Below are positions 37,089 through 47,827 of a stretch of DNA of 64,000 nucleotides, piece after piece. A program made the position numbers and the translations under genes. The notes beneath the pieces are model-generated. The model was not told the origin of the DNA. It saw only the letters and a list, made by a program, of their open reading frames with translations, and ran no database searches. Source of the stretch: Panaeolus papilionaceus (lineage: Eukaryota; Basidiomycota; Agaricomycetes; Agaricales); assembly GCA_015501605.1 (NCBI GenBank), contig JADNRZ010000026.1:186001-250000 (forward strand). Reading direction: 5' to 3'. Positions within the stretch are counted from its first letter, which is position 1, and each line of letters starts with the position of its first letter.

Positions 37089-38489
37089 TCAGCCAGACCA
37101 GACTGGGCCACCGGGAATGGTGTATGTTGCGCTGGTGTTCGAAGGCGAATACCACCAGAGCTGCGTAAGAACACCTCTGTAGAAGAATATATCAGTGTCG
37201 AGGAATGACCAACGAAACATCTAAAAACCTACGGCTCAGTAGCTTTATAAATTCCTGGGATCGCAACGCCTGATGGGTTCGCAGACCCTCCACCAGTGAC
37301 CTTGACTTGGAAGCAATGTGGGTAAAATTGGGCACCCTAAAGTTTTGTGATAGTTATAATTATGATAGTATCAGAATCACGTTTACTGAGCACGTACACC
37401 AACTGTTCCTGCGGAGTGTAACGCTAAAATTTCATGCCTGTGGAGGGTGAATGACATTAGACGCTTAGAACTCAATAATAGGGGAAAGATCTTATCAGAA
37501 GATATTCTCCATTCGAGATGCTTTTCGGAACTGTTACTGTCCAGCTGGCACCTTGGGTTGAGAGGCGATCCTGTCAATGGTTTACATTGTCGCATGAGTA
37601 ACTGTTCGCTAGATTAAAATTCACGCCTTAATCAACACGTACCGAGCCCCAAGATGGAGTAAGATTCCTATCGTAGCCAAAGTGATCAATCTTGAACCAA
37701 GGAGAACCTGAGATCAAAGAAGCACCGCAAGGGTAAACGTTTAAGCGATCAGTTGCAATATAATAAGCGCTGATCCAGAAATGGCGCACCAGAATCGCCT
37801 TTAAAGTTTGCACAGCCATTCGCGCACTTGGCCATATACGTCAAGACAGGCCCTGAGTGTACGCCGTTGGACCATTGATCCCATTGGACTTCAGGGGACA
37901 TGTGGGCGTCAGTACTCCCCTTGAGCAGTTGAGATCAGGGACTTAGGACCCACATTTAACCTGACTTCCTGCAACAACGTTTGCGAAGACGGTCGTCGGT
38001 ACATTTCCACCCTGTGTAACTTGCGGCTTAAGACTATGTTTGATTGACGTTTAAAGAGTGTAAAAACCTTGTTGCAGGTGAGGTCCTGTAACACAAGTAA
38101 GTGAGGGAGAGTAAGTATATCAAACCTTTTATTAAAAAAAAAATAGAAAGCCGTTAGCGAAGACGACATGCCTTGGATGTAACATCTGTTGTGGGCCCGT
38201 TGTCTGTAATTCTTCGTTCGGCTAAATAGAGTTATCTCAGCTAAGGGCTCATTACCACCTCCCCAGGCCCGCTACTCTCACCTCGAACAGGTACAGGATT
38301 AAGATATCTGTTGAAGGCGCCGTTACTAATTATGTCTACCGGTGAGTAGCAGTCTAACACCTACGGGTCAGTGAATGGTGCCCATCCAGGGTACGTAACA
38401 CCACCGGTTGTGATGGATGCCACATAACCATGGCCCAAAGCGCTCTCAATTGTAGCGACAACCACAAGGGCGACAAATGTAGCCTTCAT
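37089..38489 (-). CDS. AA9 lytic polysaccharide monooxygenase 1
   Basis: Eleven exons, 249 aa: complement(join(37089..37176,37233..37336,37398..37439,37496..37570,37643..37707,37790..37888,37954..38011,38068..38085,38172..38221,38282..38307,38365..38489)). A 19-residue signal peptide ends so that His20 becomes the mature N-terminus, as needed for the copper histidine brace. The second brace His is His103 (SNGVHSGP). The axial Tyr is in AQFYPHC and the conserved hydrogen-bonding His/Gln are in RHEILALH and AQFY. Cys71 and the Cys of FYPHC form the expected disulfide. The enzyme oxidatively cleaves cellulose or related glucans outside the cell. No carbohydrate-binding module is present. Intron 3 starts with GC. 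Exon 4 has 18 bases. The intron before RHEIL has AT-AC ends. TATAAAA lies at about 38573-38579. Confidence 0.93.
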
Positions 38490-39017
38490 GGTGTGAAAAA
38501 TTTAGTAGAGAGGTGATAAAAGATAAAAGATGTTCTGGGGATTCGAATTGAAATTGTACTTCGATGCCCTGCTTTTATACCTCTCATTCTCTTCATTTCA
38601 TACTCTTTTCGATCTATCGCCTTAACGAGTTTATGGAAAGGCAACGGTACAGAAGATATGTACATCCGATGCGTATCCACGCTTAATCCGTGCTTGAGGC
38701 GATGTATGGAGTTAACACGCTGAGATATACAATATTAAAGGATAACTGGGGAGCTATACATTGGAGAAATGCTTCCAAAGATATCATCCAGTGCGAGACA
38801 GCGGCGACCAATGTGCAGGATGTTTCCAAGTTCAGAGGTACCACATGACGTTGGTTGTTGCGACGATCTACGTCTAATATCTCCGGTCTCATGTCAGAGT
38901 ATCTTCATAGTAGAAGTATGAGCTCGAAACGGCTAGAATTTGAGTTCTATGACAAAAGCATTGACTATCAAAGTAAAGACACGAGCAGATACATAGATCA
39001 TCAACGGCCCGGAAACT
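38490..39017. promoter_or_regulatory. Upstream region of LPMO 1
   Basis: Read on the minus strand, GGTATAAAAGC near 38570-38580 is a good TATA box about 85 bases before the start codon. Nothing else recognisable lies before the 3' end of LPMO 2. Confidence 0.55.
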
Positions 39018-40352
39018 TCAACCGGACCAGACAGGACCGCCTGGGATGGTGTAGCTTGCGCTCGAGTTCGAAGCACTGTACCACCAAAGTTGGGTAAGGA
39101 TTCCTCTATTTATTATTCGGGAAGATGCAAATCTGAGTATACTTCAAGTACTAGTAGGGGTCGTATGACTTACGATTCCGTAGCTTTGTATGCACCGGGG
39201 AAAGCAAGACCTGATGGGTTGGCAGAACCGCCGCCGGTGACTTTGATTTGCACGCAGTGCGGGTAGAATTGTGCACCCTGATTCGGGTTATCAGCTTCAG
39301 GGTATAACATTACAATCGTGTTTAAACTTACGCCTACTGTCCCAGCTACGTGCAAGCCAAGAATTTCATGCCTGTGGAGGAGGGAATATTACATGTCAGG
39401 CAAGCGCCCGCACTGAAGACGGCAAAAGGACTTATAAGAAGGTATTCTCCATTGGAAATACTCTTGGGGATAGTAACAGTCCAGCTAGCTCCTTGAGCAG
39501 CCAAGCGATCCTATTAAGAATGTTTCGCTGTTTAGCATGCAGTTTAGAGACTCCGGGACTTGGTAATATACGTACGGATCCCCACGGTGGACTAGCGGTC
39601 TTATCCCAGCCCCAATGGTCAATCTTAAACCAAGGGGTTCCTATTTTTAATTGAGGCTCAGTTAGCGGTGATTAAAAACGCTGAATAACGCCAAGTTCAC
39701 CAGAGTCTCCCTTGAAGTTAGCGCATCCGTTGGGACATTTAGCCATGTACGTCATGACTGGCCCAGAGTGGGAGCTTCCCCATTGGTCCCATTGGACTAT
39801 TAGTGGAAACAAAGCCAGTCAGGCATTAGTTCTTACAAGACAACCCGAAGAACTCACATTTGACTTGACTTCCAGCCACGATGTTGGCGAATTGTGTGGT
39901 TGGTACGTTTCCACCCTAAGGGGCGTAAAATTCAGTTTCCCTGGCCACCTGAACTGAGAAGTGCAAACCTTGTTGCAGGTAATATCCTTGAGCGCCAAAA
40001 CGATTAGCATTGCGTTGTAAAGAGTGTCAGTTTGCATACCTTGGAGGTGACATCAGTAACGGGTCCATTATCCGTGATCTTTCGTTCAACTATATGAGCA
40101 GATAAGCATGTCAGCACGGGCATGACAAAACTTTGCTTGATGAGTACCTCGAACGGGCACGGGGTTCAGATAACTGCAAAACGGAATCAAATTGGTGTCC
40201 CAGGTGAGGAAATGTCGAACTTACGGATCCGTGAATGGTGCCCATCCAGGGTATGTTACACCCGCATTAATGACAGATGCAAGATACCCATGAGCGAAGA
40301 CAGATTCGACTGCAACAGCCGCAACGACGAGAGCAACGGATGCTGGTTTCAT
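39018..40352 (-). CDS. AA9 lytic polysaccharide monooxygenase 2
   Basis: Eleven exons, 249 aa: complement(join(39018..39105,39174..39277,39332..39373,39436..39510,39576..39640,39701..39796,39858..39915,39969..39986,40040..40089,40148..40173,40225..40352)). A 20-residue signal peptide precedes His21 (HGYL), the N-terminal copper ligand. His103 (SSHSGP) and axial Tyr191 (QFYPHC) complete the site. Cys72/Cys194 and Cys114/Cys118 are probable disulfides. Every intron lies at the same place as in LPMO 1, so the two arose by tandem duplication after this gene structure was fixed. It shares the 18-base exon encoding DITCNK. It also shares the AT-AC intron (39374-39435, ATAAGT to CCAC) in front of RHEIL. 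Intron 3 here has a normal GT donor, unlike the GC of its neighbour. It is secreted and single-domain. C1/C4 preference cannot be read. Confidence 0.93.
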
Positions 40353-41275
40353 AGCTAAATGTCAATCAAGAAGCCGTATGGATAGTACCCATCCTCACTT
40401 ACTTTATATCAATAAATTAGCTCCCGCGACCTCTTAATTAACGGAACCTTACGAGCGATAGTAAGCGTATAATTATGTCCGAGCCAAGCCCGTGTATAAT
40501 CCGTTGTTGAGGCGTAAATGGATTGTCGTACAGTCAAAACACCTTCATTCGCTTCCCTGTGCGCTCTTATTCTACTACCACATTATGAGTGCGGGGTAGA
40601 TTGGAAGAGACAGCGAATATACCTCGGAAGACGAAGTTATCATGTGTCTAAGAACATCAGCAGGTAGATACCGATGTCATGGGCCTGGATATGCTGCTGG
40701 TCGATCGTATGGACTGCTCCAATGGCACTGTCAGAAATACATCCGTTCACCATTTATCATGAGCCGATCTTCTGACCATGTTGGTTTGCTTGACGGCCCG
40801 GAACAAATCTCCAGAGTCAACTAGACTCAATCAACATACCACGATGCTAAGTCACAAGCTTCCAAATTTCTTCCAAGTCTAAATGCTACTTGAAGCCGGA
40901 TACAATGACGAGCATGATGGATGACCTTTGCTTGTAACTCGGCCGATTGGAGGCTCTCAGCTTCATGCTCAATTCTGAAGCATGACTCTATGCGTTCCAT
41001 AGGAAAAACCAGGCGGAAAGCATATCTCAAAGGTAAGGCAGACCGGATGAACAAACAAGACGTGCACCATCCAGCCTGTTCGGCGGTGAAATTGTCATTA
41101 TTGACGCAAGAAATGAAGTCACATATGACGAAAAAAAAGCTAGGAAGATGTAGCGGGCATGAATAAAGAAATGCACTGTACAAATAGTCGAACATACAAG
41201 TCAAACTCAATCCTAGGGGCTCAACTACATATCAATCAAAGCGGGGTTTTCCTATCTAGGTCTAAAATAAACGCG
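40353..41275. other. Intergenic region
   Basis: A 127-codon minus-strand frame (40827-41210) has no recognisable motif and no family support. I treat the region as non-coding. It includes the LPMO 2 promoter, where TGATATAAAGTAAG just upstream (40401-40414, minus strand) is TATA-like. Confidence 0.45.
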
Positions 41276-42751
41276 TCAGTTTATTGGTCGATAAAAACAT
41301 AGCAGATGAATTTCACCTGAAGGACGCGGTTGGGACGCGTCGGGTGACGCAACAGCCGTAGGTGAGGTCGTTGAGGATGGAGGTGGCTCGTACCCAGGAG
41401 GCGGCTCGTAATCCGTGTAACCTGTGTTACTTGTCGCAGACGAGAAATTCTGCGGAGACGTTGGTTGCTGCGCCTGCCGAGCCTCCATTCTTTGAATTTG
41501 CTCCCGCAACGCCGCAACTTGCTCGGCGAGCTGATGATCTCTACTATCCCCCGAGGATGATCCGCTCTGGGCAGACGACGACACGAATGTGAATGTGGAC
41601 ATTCCGCCTAGTGTTGATGGCGACGAAATGGTCCTGTTCTCGAGGTCTGCGATCATCCTGTTGAGGCGGTCTCGTTCGATGCGAAGCTCGTCGGCACGAC
41701 TGGATGATGGAACTGGTGATGAGGGGGAGGCGTTGGTAGTTTGCAGGGACCTAATATCTCGGTTTGATCGGGACCGTGCCTGGGCTTGGGCAAGTCTTGC
41801 TTTCTCACCCATGGCCGTCCTGTTTCCAGTTGCGGCTGTTATTGTGCTGAGGTTCGTGGTACTATCTGCATCTGTTGATGAAGGGAGCTCTGGGTGGTTG
41901 ACCACAAAAGGTTTGACTTCACCCAGGGGAGGCGGTGTGATGGGCCGGGGTTTGTTGTTGCTTTCGTAGTATGACATGCGTTTTTTCTTCTTTCTTCTAC
42001 CCATGAGAAGAAGTGCGAGGAGAATGAGGACGATAGCCAGAAGGCCACCAAGGACGCCTCCAATAATTGGCCCTACAGGAGTTGATTTCTTCGTGCTTGC
42101 CTGTGCATTGTCGCCGGGTGTGTTAGTGTGTGATTGGGAGGGCGTGCTGGTTGGGCCCGATGAAGGTAGGGTAGTGGGTCCAAGTGATGTAGGACTGAAA
42201 AAAGAGAATGTAGATGAAATTTCTGAATAAATAGCTAGTTCAGCCTACTCACCTGGATGCGCCACGCGCAAATATCTCGAAGGACGCAGAGTCTGCGAGT
42301 CTCCTCTTATTGTTGGCAGCAAGTATTCGCACTGTGTACGACGACCTGAGGCAAAATACAATTCAGGAATGCTCAGAGTGCAGAAGAGAACAAACACATA
42401 CCCCGGAGGCACAGCAGGGATAGGAAACCCTGCGCGCGCGTCTGTAGGTTTGTTTAAATCACTTGACCCAAAAACAAGTGAGCTATTCCCCCGACTTCCA
42501 TCTGCTAAATGAATATCGACGATAGTGATGGTGTCTGAAGATTCCAATACAATCTCGTAAAATAGGTTATCTCCGACCGTTGGTCGGTCAGTTAGTGTCT
42601 TTGTTGTAATAGTGTAGGCATAGGATGGCAGGATGAAAGCCCCCAAGGAAACAATTCGATATATATAGCTGGATGATCATGTTAGATAGGTGTGCATTGA
42701 CGCGCGTTAGAACTGAGGAAGCACAGAGACGCACAAGGATGTCAGGGTCAT
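41276..42751 (-). CDS. Surface-protein family member 1: signal peptide, ectodomain, one TM, coiled-coil tail
   Basis: Four exons, complement(join(41276..42194,42253..42345,42402..42668,42735..42751)), 431 aa. A hydrophobic signal peptide spans the first intron (MTLTSF then YIYRIVSLGAFILPSYA). The ectodomain has the family motif TDRPTVGDNLFYEIVL, a Gly/Asn/Ser turn and PAVPPG. A second motif follows, with YTVRIL and SASFEIFARG. A Ser/Thr/Pro-rich stalk, about 126-165, leads to a transmembrane helix at about 167-190 (IIGGVLGGLLAIVLILLALL). The basic stop-transfer sequence GRRKKKKR comes next. The cytoplasmic tail has two heptad segments (ELRIERDRLNRMIADLEN and LAEQVAALREQIQRMEA) and ends Pro/Tyr-rich. 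By architecture it resembles fungal wall sensors of the Mid2/Wsc type, but the ectodomain is not one I know. Function is unknown. Confidence 0.72.
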
Positions 42752-43429
42752 GAGAACTAAGTTTGTTGAGGTGGATCGTTGAGTCGGTGTTGGGAAATGA
42801 GCGAAGGCAGTTCAAGTCAAATTATCCAATTATTCCACACAATGTCACCCGAGAGGAGAGAGAGCCGGACCTCACGAGAGGAAAAGAGCGTGCAAATTCG
42901 TCAATGCGTCAAAAAAGACACAAGGTTTACTGGCAGGAAGATATGGTAGAGGGTATAATGCCCACAACGACAAGACGGCGTCGAGTGAGTAAAGGGAGGT
43001 CTCTGAAAGCCGCAAACTCCATGTTCACGATGTTACAAAATTCAGATGGCGACTATACCCTTTCGAATGATGCCAAGGTCGGCGCCCGTCAAAGGCGGGC
43101 TGATAGTTATCTCATATTCGGAAACGGAAGCACAGGTGATTGATGATCCACGAATAGGGACTCCCAGCGACATTCAGTCGCCAACATGGACATGGTTTGG
43201 TGTCATTGTAAGGATGATAGTTATCTATAACTGTAGATGAGTACAAGATGATTACCAGATATTAATAGATGTTAATTGGTGATGTCAAGGTCGTATGGAA
43301 GGGTATGCAGTGCTACAGTGAGTGTTCCATTATGCGAAATGGCGATGCAAAATAAAAAGAAGTTTTTATACAAAGGAAGGTGTTGTCCTGTGACCCAAGT
43401 GAAGATAAAAATCAACAACGTTTTTGTTC
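42752..43429. other. Intergenic region between family members 1 and 2
   Basis: Nothing beyond promoter and 3' UTR sequence is evident in these 680 bases. Confidence 0.45.
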
Positions 43430-45146
43430 TCAGCCGCAATCTCTGCAAAAGCATTGAGTTTTGCTTCTGGGTGAATGATGAGAAGAGTGGTGCAGTGGGG
43501 AAGTCGTATCATATTCGGGAGGTGGAGAGAATAATGAATGTGAGTTGGAGCGCAGCGCAGCTTTTGTATTAGAAGGCCCCGGTGTAGGTGGATCGTGTGT
43601 AGCACTTAGAAGCTGAGAAGTGCTATTATCGTCAAAAGAAGGGGGATGGGCGTCGCGTGCCGCCTCGAGTTGCCGAACCTTCTCCCGCATGGCATTTAGT
43701 TCTTGCAGAAGGTCAAAAGGCGTCAACGTTGACGCGCTTGATGAAGAAGGGGACGCGGACGCGGACGCAGATCCTGACGATGACGACGCAGTTGCAGATA
43801 ATGCGCTGCGCTTCGATCTAGTCCCCTGTCTGCTGCGCTCCAATTCTGCGAGTTTGGCGTCAATCCTCTGGCGTTCCCGTATTAGAAATTCTGCCTGTCT
43901 GTCGACGTCGTCAAAGCGAGATCCCGTTACAGACTCTTGGATCGTATACAGAGAGTTTTCACGCATGGGAGAAGGCTCTAGACCACTTGGCGACGGTGGC
44001 GGTAGGACCCTAAGAGGTGGAACGATAAGGAATGGAAACGGCCGAGGTATTCCTTTACTACGGCGCTTGTGTTTTCTCCAACACATGAAAATCCAAAAGA
44101 CGATCCCCGCAGCAACCACAGTACCAACGGTACCTCCTACTATGGCTGAAACGTCAACTTGTGGTTCTGCGCTTTTTGGCTCAGTCCCCTGACCAGCATC
44201 CAAGGGAGGTCTCCCTGGAGAGGTTGGAGCCGGCGGTGAAGCGACATTGGAGGTTTGTGTCGTGGCACTAGGGGAGCTAGATGGGAGGGCGGGAGGTGAA
44301 CGAGTAGTAACGAAGGTTGTGGCAGGTCGGGAAGCGGTTGCACTCAGGGTTTGCGTTGGTGTTCGGCCTGTGCGGGTGGAGGGTACCTGCGTATTTGATG
44401 GGGTTGGTGGTGGGGTTGAGGGAGACGGCAAGGGAGGGGGAGATATTGGAGGCTGAGATGTTGGTGTGAGGGTTGGGTCATTTGGAGCGGTGGTTGATGG
44501 GCTGTTACACAATTATTGTCAGTGATTTGGAGGGTTGATATAACAGGTCCTGCTTACGGTGGCTCTGGCGGGAAAATCTCAAAGGGTGTCGAGAATGCGA
44601 GATACTCTTGCGTCCTATGATCTTCTTTTAATTAAATCCCAATAGATAGGGAAATGATCACGTACGATATCTGGAAAATGGCCAAGGAATAGTTATCTCT
44701 GCCGGTTCAAATATTAACTCGCGTTGGCAGAAGGGAACAGCTGGTACTCACCTAGGCGGTGTATCCATCGCAATTCTGAAATTCCCCATGAACGTCCCAT
44801 TTTGCGCAGGCGCAACACCTGGTTCCACTAGTGCGGAGAACTTGGTGTCCAAGTTGAAGAGGTAGAGATCGACATCGGTAGGATCCTCCCCAGAAGTAAC
44901 AAGATAGTCAAGCTTGCTGCCTGGTGATAGGAATCCTTTGGCTGGGTTGATAGCATCAACGGTGAACTCTGCCAGAACCGGAGCAGTCAAGAGAGTGACG
45001 ATGAATAGGAAAGCCCATGGCAGACTATGAGGGTGTTATGAGTGGTCAGTCTGCAGTAGCTGAACAAGTTACTGAAGAGATTATTTACACGAGGATTGGT
45101 TTGAACATCTGTCAGGATCAGTGCTATCGCAGCTGACCGTCTGCAT
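43430..45146 (-). CDS. Surface-protein family member 2: TM form with coiled-coil tail
   Basis: Five exons, complement(join(43430..44501,44558..44614,44662..44670,44752..45024,45091..45146)), 488 aa. The signal-anchor core LPWAFLFIVTLLTAPVLA precedes a diverged ectodomain with GSKLDYLVTSGEDPTDVDLYL and a terminal TPP. STPFEIF corresponds to the second family motif. The link between them needs a 9-base exon (44662-44670); with it the frame closes. A long Pro/Thr/Ser stalk leads to a transmembrane helix at about 249-273, then RKHKRRSK. The tail contains AEFLIRERQRIDAKLAELER and LLQELNAMREKVRQLEAARD, matching the two coiled-coil segments of member 1. The first exon and start are the least certain part: the Met at 45146 gives the right phase, but a TATA-like sequence lies only about 30 bases upstream. 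Another TATATA is at about 45287. Confidence 0.6.
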
Positions 45147-45489
45147 CAATCCGAATCCGACGGGGTAAGAGTCAGTATATACGTGCAAGAGGAAGAGGAA
45201 AGAGTTGAACGTGAGAAGTTTTATCACTTTGGCACTGCAAGCAAAACGCTTTGGAAACCATCCTCCCGATGTGTCCACTTACCCCATATATACATTGACT
45301 GTTGGATTGATTCTATCACCATGTGGTAGTGGTCTCCAATCGAGGAACACCTTCGAAAAGTCGGACTTCTATCTTGACTTCTCTAGTAAGTTAAACGGCA
45401 CCGGGAGGTTGTAAATGGGCGTCTCTGGATCCCAGCTAAAATTGTATCGTGAAGTTGTAGAAATACCCATCGGCTAGTCGCTAATGGAT
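45147..45489. promoter_or_regulatory. Intergenic region between members 2 and 3
   Basis: Two TATA-like sequences occur on the minus strand, near 45174-45181 and 45286-45295. No coding potential is seen. Confidence 0.4.
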
Positions 45490-46297
45490 TTACATTAAAG
45501 TGAAAAATAGAACCATGGATAACGTTCCAACGAGAGTTCCCATGCCAGATAATAACTTCATCGCACCCCCTGGTTGTGTTTGTGTAGGAGGAGTTGATGA
45601 TGGCTGCAATGTCAGAATTTTGGTCATTGTAGCAACAGAAACAGAAACTTGGGAAGATGTCGTCCGAGTCGAAGAGCTGCGATAGTGATGATGGTCAACA
45701 GCCGCTCCAACAAAAAAAGAAAAACCTGTGAAATTGCAGCATACCGGGAACTTGAACCTGAGGCGGTCGACGGTTTCGTGCCCGCGGGGAATATCTCGAA
45801 CGGCCGTGATTCCGCAAGAATTTCTAGACCACGAGTGTTGGGTCTACCCAGACGCCCTGTATACTGCGTGCTACCCAACTCCCGATTGAGCATCAAAATA
45901 CGATATGCACAAGTAGAATTACATACCCAGGAGGTACGGATGGTATGTTGAACCCAGTCGCATCGCTATCACCTTTGAACCTATCATTGTCAAATATGAT
46001 CGTGAAATTGCCCAGCTCTCCATTATACAGAATAATATCCACGGTGTTTGGATCTCCAGGTTCAATGACAACGTTGTAGAAGAGGATATCTCCTGGAGCA
46101 GGTCTGTCTGTCTCCCATGGCTCGATTTCTATTTGGAAAGCTGTCGTTCGGAGGATGGAGATCGATACTATGAGAAATACACTGATATCAATGGAGTTAT
46201 TCTTCAGCTACTCGTATCGCAGTTTGATGCAGGATAAAGAACAGGCACTGAAAGGTACGCACGTAACAGCAAACCGACACCGAAGGGCGTTGAACAT
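45490..46297 (-). CDS. Surface-protein family member 3: short, GPI-type
   Basis: Four exons, complement(join(45490..45676,45745..45870,45927..46181,46263..46297)), 200 aa. The signal peptide is MFNALRCRFAVTVFLIVSIS and on to the TTA at its end. The ectodomain has ETDRPAPGDILFYNVVI, DPNTVDIILYNGELGNFTII and IPSVPPG. The second motif reads TQYTGRLGRPNTRG, then EILAESRPFEIFPAG. A Ser/Thr-rich stretch (STRTTSSQVSVSVATMTKIL) leads to a C-terminal hydrophobic tail, GTLVGTLSMVLFFTLM, directly at the stop. That is the pattern of a GPI-anchor signal, not a transmembrane protein with a tail. It lacks the cytoplasmic part of members 1 and 2. Introns fall in the same places as in member 4, except that member 4 has one extra intron inside the second motif. 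Confidence 0.78.
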
Positions 46298-46635
46298 GGT
46301 GGTGGATGTAAAGGTGTGCTATTCGACCCTTTTGTTGCCTGTTGCTCTCAAGAGTCGGAAGAAACAGCGCCCAGAAAAATCACGTCAAATTATCACCGCG
46401 TGCTCAGGTTACGTTTTGAATGTAACATTGTAAGTATGCAATCATACCTCGGCTAGTAATCAAGCTTAAGAATGACAGAAATTCAGATAATTCTCCGGAA
46501 GTCATTGTGAACTCAAGGTTTGCGCGCCGCTCAGCAGAGTCCAAGCACCCAGAGGCCACCAATTACAAGCTCAAGCCTCACTTCGGCTTATCATAAATAA
46601 ATCATATTCTCTTTCTATAACTTGAGTTTGGACGG
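46298..46635. other. Intergenic region between members 3 and 4
   Basis: No feature is seen in these 340 bases apart from presumed promoter and 3' UTR sequence. Confidence 0.4.
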
Positions 46636-47460
46636 TTAAATCCAGACAAGGAAAACTGGTATTGCCGCGCAGAAAAGTAGACCACTTGTGCCTGTCACGA
46701 TTTTGAAAGCTCCGCCTGTTGGTGCCGGTGCTGGAGTAGTCGAAGATGGTAGGATAGTGATGAGCTTCGTCTGAGTAGCAATAGAAACTGAAATTGTTGA
46801 TGTTGGCGTTGTAGAAGAGCCTCCAGAGGGACTGTGATAGGGCAAGACCGCCCGGATTAAGTTAGATCATACACGCGGTCAAACCAAATCCTCTGCTTAC
46901 CCGGCTGCATTAGGGCCACCAACAGGCCATATCTCAAAGGGATCCGATTCTATCAGGACCTCTCTTCCGCGCGTTCTGAGAAAGTAAAGCGTGTCAGCTT
47001 CTCCGTACCATTATAAAGGAGCTTTTTGGAACATACTTGACTCGGCCTAGGCGTCCAGTGTATTTCTTCCTGTTAAATCGTCAGCAAAGTCGCGAAAAGG
47101 GAGGAGGGGAATCTACCCAGGAGGCACAAAAGGTATATCATAGCCACTCGCATCTTGGTCGCCCACCAGTCTCATGTCTTCGAATATAATGGTCGAGTTG
47201 TCCAAATCTCCATTATACAGGATGAAATCGACGACCTTTGGGTCACCTTGCTCAATGACGATGTTGTAAAAGAGAGTATCCCCAGGGGCTGGCCTGTCGG
47301 TCTTATATGGCTCAATCTCAATCTTAAAAGCCAACACCTGGACAGCGCATATGGAAAGCCAAAGCAAGATTCTGCGCAATGATGTGAGTGAGACCTGAAA
47401 GTAACGTTAGCAGCCTGAGAACGGTACCAATGCTTACCCAGTTGGAAAGAGCGACATCAT
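46636..47460 (-). CDS. Surface-protein family member 4: short, GPI-type
   Basis: Five exons, complement(join(46636..46831,46901..46975,47037..47069,47117..47371,47438..47460)), 193 aa. The start MMSLFPTG is joined to ILLWLSICAVQVLA as the signal peptide, using the acceptor GCGCAG. Ectodomain: KTDRPAPGDTLFYNIVIEQ, DPKVVDFILYNGDLDNSTII and IPFVPPG. The second motif is KKYTGRLGRVKTRG then EVLIESDPFEIWPVGG, interrupted by one extra intron. The tail STISVSIATQTKLITIL and the hydrophobic C-terminus SGLLFCAAIPVFLVWI mirror member 3 and suggest a GPI anchor. Members 3 and 4 are the closest pair in the cluster. No catalytic motif is seen. A structural or adhesive wall role is inference only. Confidence 0.8.
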
Positions 47461-47827
47461 GTCTTCCAGTTATGCAGATGGAAGACAAAGGGTTTGAAAG
47501 AAGTAGTCGGAGGAGAAGAGGGGGGCGATTCCCTGACCCTTTTTTTGCAAGTTTATTTCCTGTAGACAGACCCAAAGTGGAACTACTACTGTCAACCAGG
47601 GTGTGCCTAGTCAAATCACGTCAAGCCATTGGTTGATCCTGACGGACTGAGTTTCAGACATCGTTGTCGTCAAGACCTTTTTAGCACGCTATTCATCTTC
47701 GAATATGCCTCACGATTTGCACATGATTAGCCTAGCATGATCGAATTGAGTTGTAGACAAGTATAGGTACGATAAATTCCAACCCAAGTTGAATTGTAAT
47801 TTGTCGTGGCCCGCATACGAATAAAAG
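47461..47827. other. Intergenic region between members 4 and 5
   Basis: No gene or obvious regulatory element is recognised in these 367 bases. Confidence 0.4.

Noticed and set aside
40827..41210. 127-codon minus-strand frame
   Set aside because: Cys/Phe-rich at one end and amphipathic at the other, but no family resemblance or splice context.
41589..41969. 126-codon plus-strand frame
   Set aside because: Antisense to the cytoplasmic tail of surface-family member 1. The Ser/Thr/Ala bias of that gene keeps the opposite strand open.
43620..44192. 190-codon plus-strand frame with Asp runs
   Set aside because: Antisense shadow of surface-family member 2.
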